Below the pieces are notes generated by a model. The model saw nothing but the letters and a program-made list of their open reading frames with translations, was not told the origin of the DNA and did not search any database. From Streptomyces canus (GTDB lineage Bacteria; Actinomycetota; Actinomycetes; Streptomycetales; Streptomycetaceae): DNA of 64,000 bases. The translations under genes and the position numbers were made by a program. Shown piece after piece: positions 16,550-24,401 of this stretch. The stretch lies in the NCBI RefSeq assembly GCF_030815415.1, contig NZ_JAUSWW010000001.1, forward strand, positions 8,494,001-8,558,000, in the 5' to 3' direction. Position 1 is the first letter of the stretch. Each line of letters begins with the position of its first letter.

Positions 16550-17431
16550 GTGACCACCGACACCGTGACCGACGTATTCGAAGAACACCGCCCCGTCCTG
16601 GTGGGCGTCGCCTACCGCATGCTGGGCCGGGTGGCAGACGCTGAGGACGTGGTCCAGGAGGCCTGGCTGCGCTGGTCCGGCGCGGACCGCAGCGAGGTGC
16701 GCGAACCGCGCGGCTACCTGGTGCGTGTCACGACCCGCCTGGCCATCGACCGGCTGCGCCAGGTCAAGGCGCGCAACGAGGCGTATGTCGGCCCATGGCT
16801 GCCGGAGCCGTACGTCACGGACTTCGGGGACATGGTCCCGGACACCGCGGAGCGCGCCGTCCTCGCCGACTCGGTCTCCCTCGCCGTCCTCGTCGTCATG
16901 GAGTCCCTGTCGCCGCTGGAGCGGGCGGTGTTCGTGCTGAGGGAGGCCTTCGGCTACCCGTACGCGGAGATCGCGACCATGCTCGACAAGGGTGAAGCGG
17001 CCGTGCGCCAGCTCTCCGGGCGGGCCCGCAAGCACGTCGAGGAACGACGGCCCCGCTACGACGTCGACCCCGTCCAGCGCCGGGATCTCACCGAGCGCTT
17101 CCTCGCCGCCGCCGCTGAGGGCGACCTCCAGGGGCTCATGTCGATGCTGGCCCCCGACGTCCGCCTCGTCAGCGACAGCGGCGGCAAGTCCAAGGCGCCG
17201 CTGCGCGTCATCGAGACGGCGGACAAGGTGGGCCGCTTCCTCGTCGGCGCCGCACGCAAGGGCGTCCCGGACATGTCCTTCCGCTTCCTGGAGCTCAACG
17301 GCGGCCCCGCGTTGCTGCTCCTGTCGGGCGACAAGCCCGACTCGGTCTTCCAGTTGGACGTGGTCGACGGCCGGATCCAGTCGGTCTACGTCGTACGCAA
17401 CCCCGACAAACTCCAGTCGCTCGCCGCGTAG
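16550..17431 (+). CDS. ECF41-family RNA polymerase sigma factor with SnoaL-like C-terminus
   Basis: The 293-residue sigma factor has sigma-2 (AYRMLGRVADAEDVVQEAWLRW) and sigma-4 (FGYPYAEIATMLDKGEAAVRQL) regions followed by a SnoaL-like domain. All three ECF41 marks are present: WLPEP in the linker (PWLPEPYV), a DGGGK-like DSGGKSKA, and NPDKL near the end. In this group the C-terminal domain tunes activity in place of an anti-sigma factor. I chose the GTG at 16550; the first residues are VTTDTVTDVFEEHRP. It is divergent from an alpha/beta hydrolase and followed by a strong terminator. Confidence 0.93.
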   Translation: MTTDTVTDVFEEHRPVLVGVAYRMLGRVADAEDVVQEAWLRWSGADRSEVREPRGYLVRVTTRLAIDRLRQVKARNEAYVGPWLPEPYVTDFGDMVPDTAERAVLADSVSLAVLVVMESLSPLERAVFVLREAFGYPYAEIATMLDKGEAAVRQLSGRARKHVEERRPRYDVDPVQRRDLTERFLAAAAEGDLQGLMSMLAPDVRLVSDSGGKSKAPLRVIETADKVGRFLVGAARKGVPDMSFRFLELNGGPALLLLSGDKPDSVFQLDVVDGRIQSVYVVRNPDKLQSLAA

Positions 17432-17444
17432 CGAACCGCAGCGC

Positions 17445-17472
17445 GAAGCCCCCGTCCCACGACGGGGGCTTC
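17445..17472 (+). terminator. rho-independent terminator after ECF41 gene
   Basis: GAAGCCCCCGTC and GACGGGGGCTTC form a perfect 12-bp stem with a 4-base loop (CCAC), 14 bases after the sigma-factor stop. No long T-tract follows, which is normal in high-GC actinobacteria. Confidence 0.85.
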
Positions 17473-17486
17473 GTCGTCATCGAGGA

Positions 17487-17521
17487 TTGGTCTTGACCAA
17501 GGGTGGGGGCCGCCCTATGGT
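17487..17521 (+). promoter_or_regulatory. promoter and palindromic operator of gntR-type gene
   Basis: TTGGTC-TT-GACCAA (17487-17500) is a perfect 6-bp palindrome. It overlaps TTGACC (17493-17498), which with a 17-base spacer and TATGGT (17516-17521) makes a plausible -35/-10 promoter. The palindrome's core TGGTCTTGACCA differs by one base from the DasR-type dre core TGGTCTAGACCA as I remember it. It may be the autoregulatory site of the downstream GntR/HutC protein. Confidence 0.55.
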
Positions 17522-17597
17522 CGCAGAGAAGTGAAACAACCTTTAATAAACAAGGGCGCTAAAAAGCCGCCGGACCACGGCGATTGCGGAGGACAGG

Positions 17598-18359
17598 GTG
17601 GGGACCACGCAGCTGGAAACGGTGCCGGAACCGAAATACTGGCACCTCAAGACCGTGCTCACTGAGGCGCTGGACTCCGAGTTCTCGGTGGGGGAGATCC
17701 TGCCCAACGAGCGCGACCTCGCCGCCCGGTTCGGCGTCGCGCGCGCCACGCTCCGCCAGGCCCTGGAGCAGCTCGAGCTGGAAGGCCGGCTCCAGCGCCG
17801 CCGCGGCGTCGGTACGACCGTCGCCCCGCCCCGCGTGGGTGTCGCCGTCGGCACGGAACACCATGTCTGGCCGGGCACGGCCCCGGACGCCTGGCAGTCC
17901 GTCGACAGCACGCTGGACGTCCCGTCGGCAGCCGTCGCCGGGGCACTGGAAACCGGCCACGACGAACCCGTGCACATCGTCCGACGCTCCCGTATGACGC
18001 ACGGTCAGCCCGTCGCCGCGGAACTGCTCTACATCCCGCAGTCCTCGGTGCCCGACCTCTCCGCCATAGACGCCCCGTCCGGTGCGGCCCGCGCGCGTGC
18101 CGTACTGCGCGAGCTCCAGCGCCTGGGGCTGGAGGGCCAGGACAGCGCCGTGGAACTGGGCTCGGCCCGCGCCGACGACGCCAAGCAGCTGGACCGGCTG
18201 CCCGGGGCACCCGTCCTCGTCGTGACGACCCGCTTCTTCTCGCAGGGCCGCACCGCCGCGCTGTCCGTCGCCACCTACCGCGCCGACACCTGCCGGCTGA
18301 CCTTCGGCGACTCCGGCGGCGTGGAGATCCACGAGGACCCGGAGCGCCGGGCGTCCTGA
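17598..18359 (+). CDS. GntR/HutC family transcriptional regulator
   Basis: The 253-residue protein has a GntR winged helix (about residues 10-75; LPNERDLAARFGVARATLRQALEQLELEGRL) followed by a UTRA effector-binding domain (about 90-240). HutC-type regulators usually sense sugars, sugar phosphates or amino-acid breakdown products. The GTG start has GGAGGACAGG just upstream. A palindrome covers the -35 box of its own promoter. The next gene, converging from the other strand, is a ROK regulator, also a sugar-sensing family. It resembles DasR-type paralogues but is not DasR as I remember it. Confidence 0.9.
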   Translation: MGTTQLETVPEPKYWHLKTVLTEALDSEFSVGEILPNERDLAARFGVARATLRQALEQLELEGRLQRRRGVGTTVAPPRVGVAVGTEHHVWPGTAPDAWQSVDSTLDVPSAAVAGALETGHDEPVHIVRRSRMTHGQPVAAELLYIPQSSVPDLSAIDAPSGAARARAVLRELQRLGLEGQDSAVELGSARADDAKQLDRLPGAPVLVVTTRFFSQGRTAALSVATYRADTCRLTFGDSGGVEIHEDPERRAS

Positions 18360-18374
18360 CCGCCGCAGCGCCCG

Positions 18375-18413
18375 ACGCCTCGCGCCCCGGAGCGACTCCG
18401 GGGCGCGAGGCGT
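18375..18413 (+). terminator. terminator after gntR-type gene
   Basis: ACGCCTCGCGCCCCGGA and TCCGGGGCGCGAGGCGT form a perfect 17-bp stem around a 5-base loop, 15 bases after the stop, followed by TTTCG. The symmetry would also stop transcription arriving from the opposite side. Confidence 0.88.
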
Positions 18414-18549
18414 TTCGACGACAGCCGGCCGGAGCGCCCTGAAGGAGCGCCGGGCGGTGATCAATACGCGGCTCCGCCACGCACGCGCGACCGGCCACGA
18501 CGGCGCCGCCCACGGACGACCGCAGCTCCCGGCACCTCCCACGGAGCGC

Positions 18550-19707
18550 TCAGCGCCGCGCCGTCACCGTGCCCTCCACCGCGAAGAGCTGCTCCTCCAC
18601 ATGGTCCAGCGCCAGCCGCAGCGCCCCCGTCGCCACGGCGGCCTCGCCGAGCAGCGACAGCGTCACCTTCGGCGGCCGCAGACAGTAGCGCGCCAACTCC
18701 AGCCGCAGCGGCTCCAGTACGTCGACGATCCCGGTCGCCCAGCCACCGATGACGACCAGCTCGGGGTCGAGGGCGAGGGACAGGGCGGCCACGTCGTGGA
18801 CGAGCCGCTGGAGGAAACGGTCGACGGCCGCCCGGGCCCGCTGGTCGCCCTCGCGGGCCTGCGCGAAGACCTCGGCGACGGCCTGCTCGTCGAGCGGGTG
18901 CAGCGGCTCGTCCGTGGTGGACAGCAGCTTCTCCGGCGTCACCTCGCGGCCGAGCAGATGCAGCGCGCCGATCTCGCCCGCCGCCCCGCCGTACCCCCGG
19001 TGCAGCCGCCCGCCGATCAGCGCCCCCGCGCCGGGACTCAGCCCCGCCAGCACGAACACGACGTCGTCGGACTCGGTGGCGGCACCCTTCCAGTGCTCGG
19101 CGACCGCCGCCGCGTTGGCGTCGTTCTCCACCAGGACCGGACACTTGAAGGAACGGCTCAACCGCTCACCGAGGCGCAGCCCCGTCCACTGGGGCAGCGC
19201 GGCGCACAGCCGCACGGTGCCGTCCGCCTCGACGATCCCGGGCGAGGCGGCCCCCACCGCCCGCAGCGACTCGCGTGCGACGCCGGCCCGGCGCAGCAGG
19301 TCGGCCACCGCGGTGCGCAGCCGCTCCAGGCGCTCGTCGGCCGACGCCGTCTCGGAGACGTCCTTGGCGACGGCGCCGAGCACCCGGCCGTCCAGGTCGG
19401 ACAGGAGCGCGGCGACCCGGTGGGGCCCGATGTCGAGGCCCAGCAGATGCCCGGCCTCGGCCCGGAACCTGAACCGCCGCGCGGGCCGCCCCTGCCGGCG
19501 TACGACACTCTCGTCGGCCGCCTTCTCGACGACGTACCCCGCCTCGATGAGCCCCTCGACCACGCCCTCGACGGTCGGCCGGGACAGCCCGGTCACCCGC
19601 GTGATCTCGGTCAGCGTGGCGCAGTCCGTGGCGCGCAGCGCGTGCAGCACCACCGCGGAATTGATCCTTCGCAGCAGCGAGGGATCCCCGCCGGTCAGCC
19701 GCCCCAA
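18550..19707 (-). CDS. ROK family transcriptional regulator
   Basis: The 385-residue protein has an N-terminal helix-turn-helix (TLTEITRVTGLSRPTVEGVVEGL, about residues 31-53) and a ROK sugar-kinase-like domain with the phosphate loop GLDIGPHRVAALLSDLDG, the VENDANAAA motif and GAGALIGGRL. The zinc motif CxCGxxGCxE that normally follows GEIGHL is absent here (GEIGALHLLGREVTPEK), so it is probably a zinc-less regulator branch with no kinase role. Such proteins repress or activate sugar-use genes. Its target is not shown by neighbours; the response-regulator gene lies 99 bases upstream on the same strand. Confidence 0.9.
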   Translation of the reverse strand: MGRLTGGDPSLLRRINSAVVLHALRATDCATLTEITRVTGLSRPTVEGVVEGLIEAGYVVEKAADESVVRRQGRPARRFRFRAEAGHLLGLDIGPHRVAALLSDLDGRVLGAVAKDVSETASADERLERLRTAVADLLRRAGVARESLRAVGAASPGIVEADGTVRLCAALPQWTGLRLGERLSRSFKCPVLVENDANAAAVAEHWKGAATESDDVVFVLAGLSPGAGALIGGRLHRGYGGAAGEIGALHLLGREVTPEKLLSTTDEPLHPLDEQAVAEVFAQAREGDQRARAAVDRFLQRLVHDVAALSLALDPELVVIGGWATGIVDVLEPLRLELARYCLRPPKVTLSLLGEAAVATGALRLALDHVEEQLFAVEGTVTARR

Positions 19708-19806
19708 CGTCCGTCCTCCCAGCTCGTGCGCGTGTTGGCCGGATCGTACTCGTAGGGACGGAGCCGGGCGAGTGCGGGGACCCGGGAGATCGTGAGCGGG
19801 TCCCGG

Positions 19807-20469
19807 TCAGCCGGGCGCCACGAACCCCGACTCGTACGCCGCGATCACGGCCTGCGTGCGGTCCCGCGCCCCGAGCTTCGCCAGTACGCCGCTGACGTGG
19901 GACTTCACGGTCTCCGTCCCGACGATCAGCCGCTCGGCGATCTCCGCGTTGGACAGCCCGCGGGCCATCAGCCGCAGCACCTCGGCCTCCCGCTCGGTCA
20001 ACTGGGCCCGCTCCATCGCCGCCCGGGCCGCACGATTGCCGCCGCCCTCCCCGTACTCGGCGGCGAGTCGCCGCACCGACGCCGGGAACAGCAGCGACTC
20101 GCCCTCGGCGACCAGCCGCACCGCGTGCACGATCTCGGCCGGCCGGGCCCGCTTCAGCAGGAACCCGTCGGCTCCGGCCCGCAGCGCCTCGTACACGTAC
20201 TCGTCGTTCTCGAACGTCGTCACCACCAGGATCTTCGGCGGCTTCTCGATCGTCCGCAGCACCGCGCGCGTGGCCTCGATCCCGTCCAGCAGCGGCATCC
20301 GTACGTCCATGGCGACCACGTCGGGCCGCAATTGCCGCACCAGCGGGATCACCGCGGCCCCGTCCGCCGCCTCCCCGACGACCTCGATGTCGGGCTGCGC
20401 CTCCAACACGGCCCGCAGACCCGCGCGTACGAGGGGTTCGTCGTCGACGAGGAGAACGGTGACCGGCAT
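19807..20469 (-). CDS. NarL/LuxR-type response regulator
   Basis: The 220-residue protein has a receiver domain with the acidic pair in LLVDDEP, phospho-acceptor Asp54 in AMDVRMP, and Lys in FLLKRA. A C-terminal LuxR helix-turn-helix follows (LTEREAEVLRLMARGLSNAEIAERL). It is encoded 14 bases after the kinase gene, so the two form a two-component pair. The divergent ABC-2 exporter next to the kinase is the probable target, an arrangement common for cell-envelope stress systems in Streptomyces. Confidence 0.95.
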   Translation of the reverse strand: MPVTVLLVDDEPLVRAGLRAVLEAQPDIEVVGEAADGAAVIPLVRQLRPDVVAMDVRMPLLDGIEATRAVLRTIEKPPKILVVTTFENDEYVYEALRAGADGFLLKRARPAEIVHAVRLVAEGESLLFPASVRRLAAEYGEGGGNRAARAAMERAQLTEREAEVLRLMARGLSNAEIAERLIVGTETVKSHVSGVLAKLGARDRTQAVIAAYESGFVAPG

Positions 20470-20483
20470 CCGGCCAGCGTAGA

Positions 20484-21654
20484 TCAGCGCAGCGGCAGCT
20501 CCACCCGCACCTGCCAGTCACCCCGGTCGGGGCCGGTGTGCGCGCTGCCGCCCAGCAGGGCCGCGCGCTCGCGGATGCCGCGCAGACCGCTGCCCCGGCC
20601 CGGCCCGGGTATGTCGGCCGTCAGTGGATTGCGGACCTCCAGAGCGAGACCGTCCGCCACGACCGCGATGCGCACCCGGACGGGGACGGCCCCCGCGTGC
20701 CGCAGCACATTGGTCAGCGACTCCTGGAGGATGCGGTACCCCTCGCGGGAGACCGGTCCGGGCAACGTGTCGACGGGCCCGGTCACCTCGGCGTCGACCT
20801 TCGCGCCGGAGACGCGGGCGGACTCCAGCAGACGGTCGCAGTCCGCCAGCGTCGGCCGTCCGCCGACCGGCCGCTCGGACTCGCGCAGGATCCCGAGCAC
20901 CCGTTCCAGATCCTCCAGGGCCGCCCGGCCGGTCTCCTCGATGGCGCCCAGGGCACGGTCGGTGAAGGCGGGATCACCGGCCGCGCGGGCGGCGCCCGCC
21001 TGGACGACGGCCACGGTCAGCGCGTGGCCGATGGAGTCGTGGAGCTCGCGGGCGATGCGGGTGCGCTCCAGGAGCTGCTCGGTGCGTTCCTCCATGGCGG
21101 CCAGGCGATCGGCCGGCGAGGGGCCCAGGAGACGGTGGGCGAGTGCCGTGATGAGCCGGCCCGAGCCGACCACCGTCACCGCCAGCGTGACGAGCGCCGG
21201 GGGTACGAGCAGGACGTGCCACCAGGCGTGGCCGTGGAGCGGGACCAGCAGGCCCTCCCCGACGTCACGGCCGAACGCCGACGCCACCAGGTCGACGGTC
21301 GCGATGAGCAACTGGACGGTGAACACCGACGTCGCGCAGCCGATCAGCAGCCGCGCCTCCAGCCAGACGACGACCCGCCCCCGGTCGCCCCAGGTGGCGG
21401 ACGGCGTCACGACGATGTCGGTGCCCGCGCTGTCATGCCGGTGACCGGTCAGCAACAGCCGTGCCTGCAGACCCTCCACGGTGCGCATCGCGGGCACCAG
21501 CCGCGACGGGCGCGAGGACCACGCCGGCCATCACCCAGGTCCACCACGCCTCCTGGACGAACAGCCACATGCTCGGCCACACGATCGCGACGAACAGATG
21601 CAGCAACCGTGTGTACGTCACCGCCCGGCCGAACGGGCGCAGCAAACGGACCAT
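20484..21654 (-). pseudogene. sensor histidine kinase, frameshifted in its N-terminal part
   Basis: The downstream part encodes a HisKA_3 kinase: phospho-acceptor His in RIARELHDSIGHALTV and a HATPase domain ending GLRGIRERAALLGG. The upstream part, from the ATG at 21654, encodes a first membrane helix (FVAIVWPSMWLFV; then WTWVMAGVVLAPVA) in a different frame. The two meet near 21501, where one extra C on the plus strand (CAGCCGCG instead of CAGCGCG) breaks the frame. Removing it gives a 389-residue kinase reading APVALVPAMRTVEG. As it stands, a shorter product from GTG 21497 would lack the first helix. Either decay or a sequencing error. Confidence 0.8.
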
Positions 21655-21762
21655 TGCGTCATCGTGCCAGCCGCCACTGACAGCGAGCCTCCCCCGCACG
21701 GGGGAGACGATCTCCACCCGCGGGGGAGGCCCCGCCCCCGCCCCACCGGCCAGGCTGCACCC

Positions 21763-22683
21763 ATGACCAGCATCGAAGTCCAGAACCTGACCAAGGAGTT
21801 CGGCACCCGACGAGCCGTGGACGACCTCACCTTCACCGTCCTCCCCGGCCGCGTCACCGGCTTCCTCGGCCCCAACGGAGCCGGAAAGTCGACCACCATG
21901 CGGCTCGTGCTCGGCCTCGACCGGCCGACGTCCGGCACCGCCACGATCGGCGGCCGCGCCTACGGAGGCCTCGGCGAACCGCTGCGCCATGTCGGCGCCC
22001 TGCTCGACGCGCAGGCCGCGCACGGCTCCCGCACCGGCCGCGACCACCTGCGCACGCTCGCCGCGAGCAACCGCATCCCGGACGCCCGCGTCGACGGACT
22101 GCTGGAGGAGACCGGCCTCGCCCCGGTGGCCCGGCGCCGGGTGAAGACGTACTCCCTGGGCATGCGCCAGCGGCTCGGCATCGCGGCCGCGCTGCTCGGC
22201 GACCCCGAGGTGGTCATGCTCGACGAACCCTCCAACGGTCTGGACCCCGAAGGCATCATCTGGATCCGCGGGCTGCTGCGCCGGCTCGCGGGGGAGGGGC
22301 GCACCGTCCTGGTCTCCAGCCACCTCATGAACGAGACCGCGTCCTTCGCCGACCACCTCGTGGTCCTCGGCCGGGGCAGGCTCCTCGCCGACACCCCGAT
22401 GCGCGGGTTCATCCACGCACGTGTGCAGCCACGGGTACGGATCCGCACCACGGACCCCACCACCCTTAAGGCCGTCCTGACCGAACACGGGCTCGGCGGC
22501 GTCGAGCACGAGGACGGGCACTGGACCGTCCACCACGCGCGCGTGGACGACATCGGCCGCCTCGCGTCCGCCGCGGGCATCCCGATCCTCGAACTGACCG
22601 CGCAGGAGGGCACGTTGGAGCAGGCCTATCTGGACCTCACCGCCACCGAGGCCGAGTTCACCGCACAGCCGCAGGAGGCCTGA
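21763..22683 (+). CDS. ABC-2 type exporter ATP-binding protein
   Basis: The 306-residue ATPase has Walker A (GPNGAGKST), signature (YSLGMRQRLG) and Walker B with catalytic Glu (VVMLDEPSNG). The C-terminal 90 residues are the extension typical of DrrA/BcrA-type exporters. It pairs with the permease gene that starts two bases later. Lying divergent from the two-component pair, it probably exports or resists an envelope-active compound. The ATG at 21763 follows a 108-base region holding both divergent promoters. Confidence 0.95.
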   Translation: MTSIEVQNLTKEFGTRRAVDDLTFTVLPGRVTGFLGPNGAGKSTTMRLVLGLDRPTSGTATIGGRAYGGLGEPLRHVGALLDAQAAHGSRTGRDHLRTLAASNRIPDARVDGLLEETGLAPVARRRVKTYSLGMRQRLGIAAALLGDPEVVMLDEPSNGLDPEGIIWIRGLLRRLAGEGRTVLVSSHLMNETASFADHLVVLGRGRLLADTPMRGFIHARVQPRVRIRTTDPTTLKAVLTEHGLGGVEHEDGHWTVHHARVDDIGRLASAAGIPILELTAQEGTLEQAYLDLTATEAEFTAQPQEA

Positions 22684-22684
22684 C

Positions 22685-23410
22685 ATGTCCTACGCACCCG
22701 TTCTGCACGCCGAGTGGCTGAAGATCCGTACGCTCCGCTCGCTCCTCGGGGCGCTGGCGGCGCTGTTCGCGGCGACCACGGCGTTCTCCGCGCTCGCCGG
22801 TGTCTCCGAGACGTCCGACCCTGACTTCGACCCGCTGTTCACGGCGTTGTCCGGGGTCGCGCCCGGTCAGATCGCCGCGATCTCCTTCGGCGCCATGGCC
22901 GTGTCCTCGGAGTTCCACGGGGGCGCGCTGCGGCTCTCGCTCGCCGCGGTGCCGCGGCGCGGACGGTGGTACGCGGCCAAGCTGACCGCGATCGCCGTGC
23001 CGACCCTGGTCGTCGGGCAGATCACCGCCCTGGCCGCGCTCCTGGTCGCGAGGGCGGGCCTGGGCGACGCGGCGAGCGGTCTGACGGTGGGGGAGCAGGC
23101 ACGCGGTGTGGTGGGCTGCGGCCTCTACCTCATGCTGATGGCGCTGCTGGCGGCCGGCCTCACGGCCCTGCTGCGCAGCGGGGTGGGCGCGCTGTCCCTG
23201 CTGATCCCGTTCGTCCTCGTCGTCTCGTTCGTGATCGGGGACGCGGTGGGCGGCGCGACGGACTTCCTGCCGGACCGGGCGGGACAGGTGGTCCTGTACG
23301 AGTCCTACGACGGCCGGTTGGGGCCGTGGGCGGGGCTGGGGGTGACCGCGCTGTGGACGGCGGCGGTACTGGTGGCGGGCGCGTGGAGCGTGCGCCGCAG
23401 GGACGCCTGA
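22685..23410 (+). CDS. ABC-2 type transporter permease
   Basis: The 241-residue membrane protein has about six hydrophobic segments and begins MSYAPVLHAEWLKIRTLRS; the EWxKxR/TxR pattern is typical of ABC-2 permeases. It starts one base after the ATPase stop and is surely co-translated with it. The substrate is unknown. Confidence 0.93.
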   Translation: MSYAPVLHAEWLKIRTLRSLLGALAALFAATTAFSALAGVSETSDPDFDPLFTALSGVAPGQIAAISFGAMAVSSEFHGGALRLSLAAVPRRGRWYAAKLTAIAVPTLVVGQITALAALLVARAGLGDAASGLTVGEQARGVVGCGLYLMLMALLAAGLTALLRSGVGALSLLIPFVLVVSFVIGDAVGGATDFLPDRAGQVVLYESYDGRLGPWAGLGVTALWTAAVLVAGAWSVRRRDA

Positions 23411-23451
23411 CGGCAGGCCAGTTGTCAGTGGGACCCGGTTTACTGGATCAC

Positions 23452-23838
23452 ATGGACATCGCGAAGGACCTCGCTCTGATCGACACGCTGTGCGCCCGGG
23501 ACTTTCCCGCGGGGCACAGTGGCTATCACGCCGCGTGGTTAGGGCCCGGGGACTGGCCGGACGCGAGTGATTGCTATGCCTACGAGGCGGCTGTCGCCGA
23601 GCGGTTGACGGACAGGTGGGGCGAGCCGTCGCGCTGGGGGACGGTCACCCTCCAGGAGCGCATCGCGCGGGGTGAGGTCATATCCGAGCCCTGGGCGATG
23701 CTCGCCGCCCTGGCGATCGACCTGCGTACGTGGGACATACCCGGCAGCGACCGCCGGGCCGTCCTGGCGGTGGCCGACCGCAACGGCGAGGACCAGCCCC
23801 GACTCCGGGTGTTCGTCACCGACACCGACCCCCCGTGA
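23452..23838 (+). CDS. conserved hypothetical protein
   Basis: This 128-residue acidic, soluble protein starts MDIAKDLALIDTLCARDF and is rich in Trp (six). It has no motif I recognise and no signal or membrane segment. The ATG is 41 bases after the ABC permease, so it may be transcribed with it, but the spacing is larger than within the transporter pair. Similar proteins exist in other Streptomyces as far as I remember. It ends 4 bases from the converging mug gene. Confidence 0.75.
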   Translation: MDIAKDLALIDTLCARDFPAGHSGYHAAWLGPGDWPDASDCYAYEAAVAERLTDRWGEPSRWGTVTLQERIARGEVISEPWAMLAALAIDLRTWDIPGSDRRAVLAVADRNGEDQPRLRVFVTDTDPP

Positions 23839-23842
23839 TCCG

Positions 23843-24388
23843 TCAGGCGTGCGCCGCCACCCGCAACCGCCCGAACTCCTCCGCCATCGTCGCCGTCGTC
23901 CAATGCGCGTTCAGCCCGCTCGGATTCGGCAGCACCCACACACGCGTGTCCCCGAACGTCCGCTCCTGCGGACCCACCCGGGCCTTCTTGTCGTCGAACG
24001 CCGCCCGGTACGCGGTGACTCCGACCACCGCCAGCCAGCGGGGCCGCAACCGCGCCACCTTGAGCGCCAGTTGCCGCCCGCCCTCGCGATACTCCTCGGC
24101 GCTCAGCTCGTCCGCCCGCGCGGTCGCCCGCGCCACGACGTTGGTGATGCCGAGCCCGTAGGACAGCAACTCCTGCTGCTCCGACGGCTTCATCAGACGA
24201 GGCGTGAACCCGGACAGGTGCAGGACCGGCCAGAAGCGGTTGCCGGGACGGGCGAAGTGATGGCCCGTGGCGGCGGTCATCAGACCCGGGTTGATCCCGC
24301 AGAACAGCACGTGCAGACCGTCCGCGACGACGTCCGGTACCAGACGGTCGCGGGCGGCCTCCAGCTCCGCGGGGGTGAAGCGCGTCAT
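23843..24388 (-). CDS. mug: G/U mismatch-specific DNA glycosylase
   Basis: The 181-residue enzyme is a Mug/TDG-type uracil-DNA glycosylase. The active-site GINPG (residues 31-35) and the NPSGLNAH motif (about 155-162) are intact. It removes U or 3,N4-ethenocytosine opposite G, starting base-excision repair. It follows purB on the same strand by 13 bases and is probably in the same transcript. Confidence 0.93.
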   Translation of the reverse strand: MTRFTPAELEAARDRLVPDVVADGLHVLFCGINPGLMTAATGHHFARPGNRFWPVLHLSGFTPRLMKPSEQQELLSYGLGITNVVARATARADELSAEEYREGGRQLALKVARLRPRWLAVVGVTAYRAAFDDKKARVGPQERTFGDTRVWVLPNPSGLNAHWTTATMAEEFGRLRVAAHA

Positions 24389-24401
24389 GCCGTGCGCCGG
24401 A

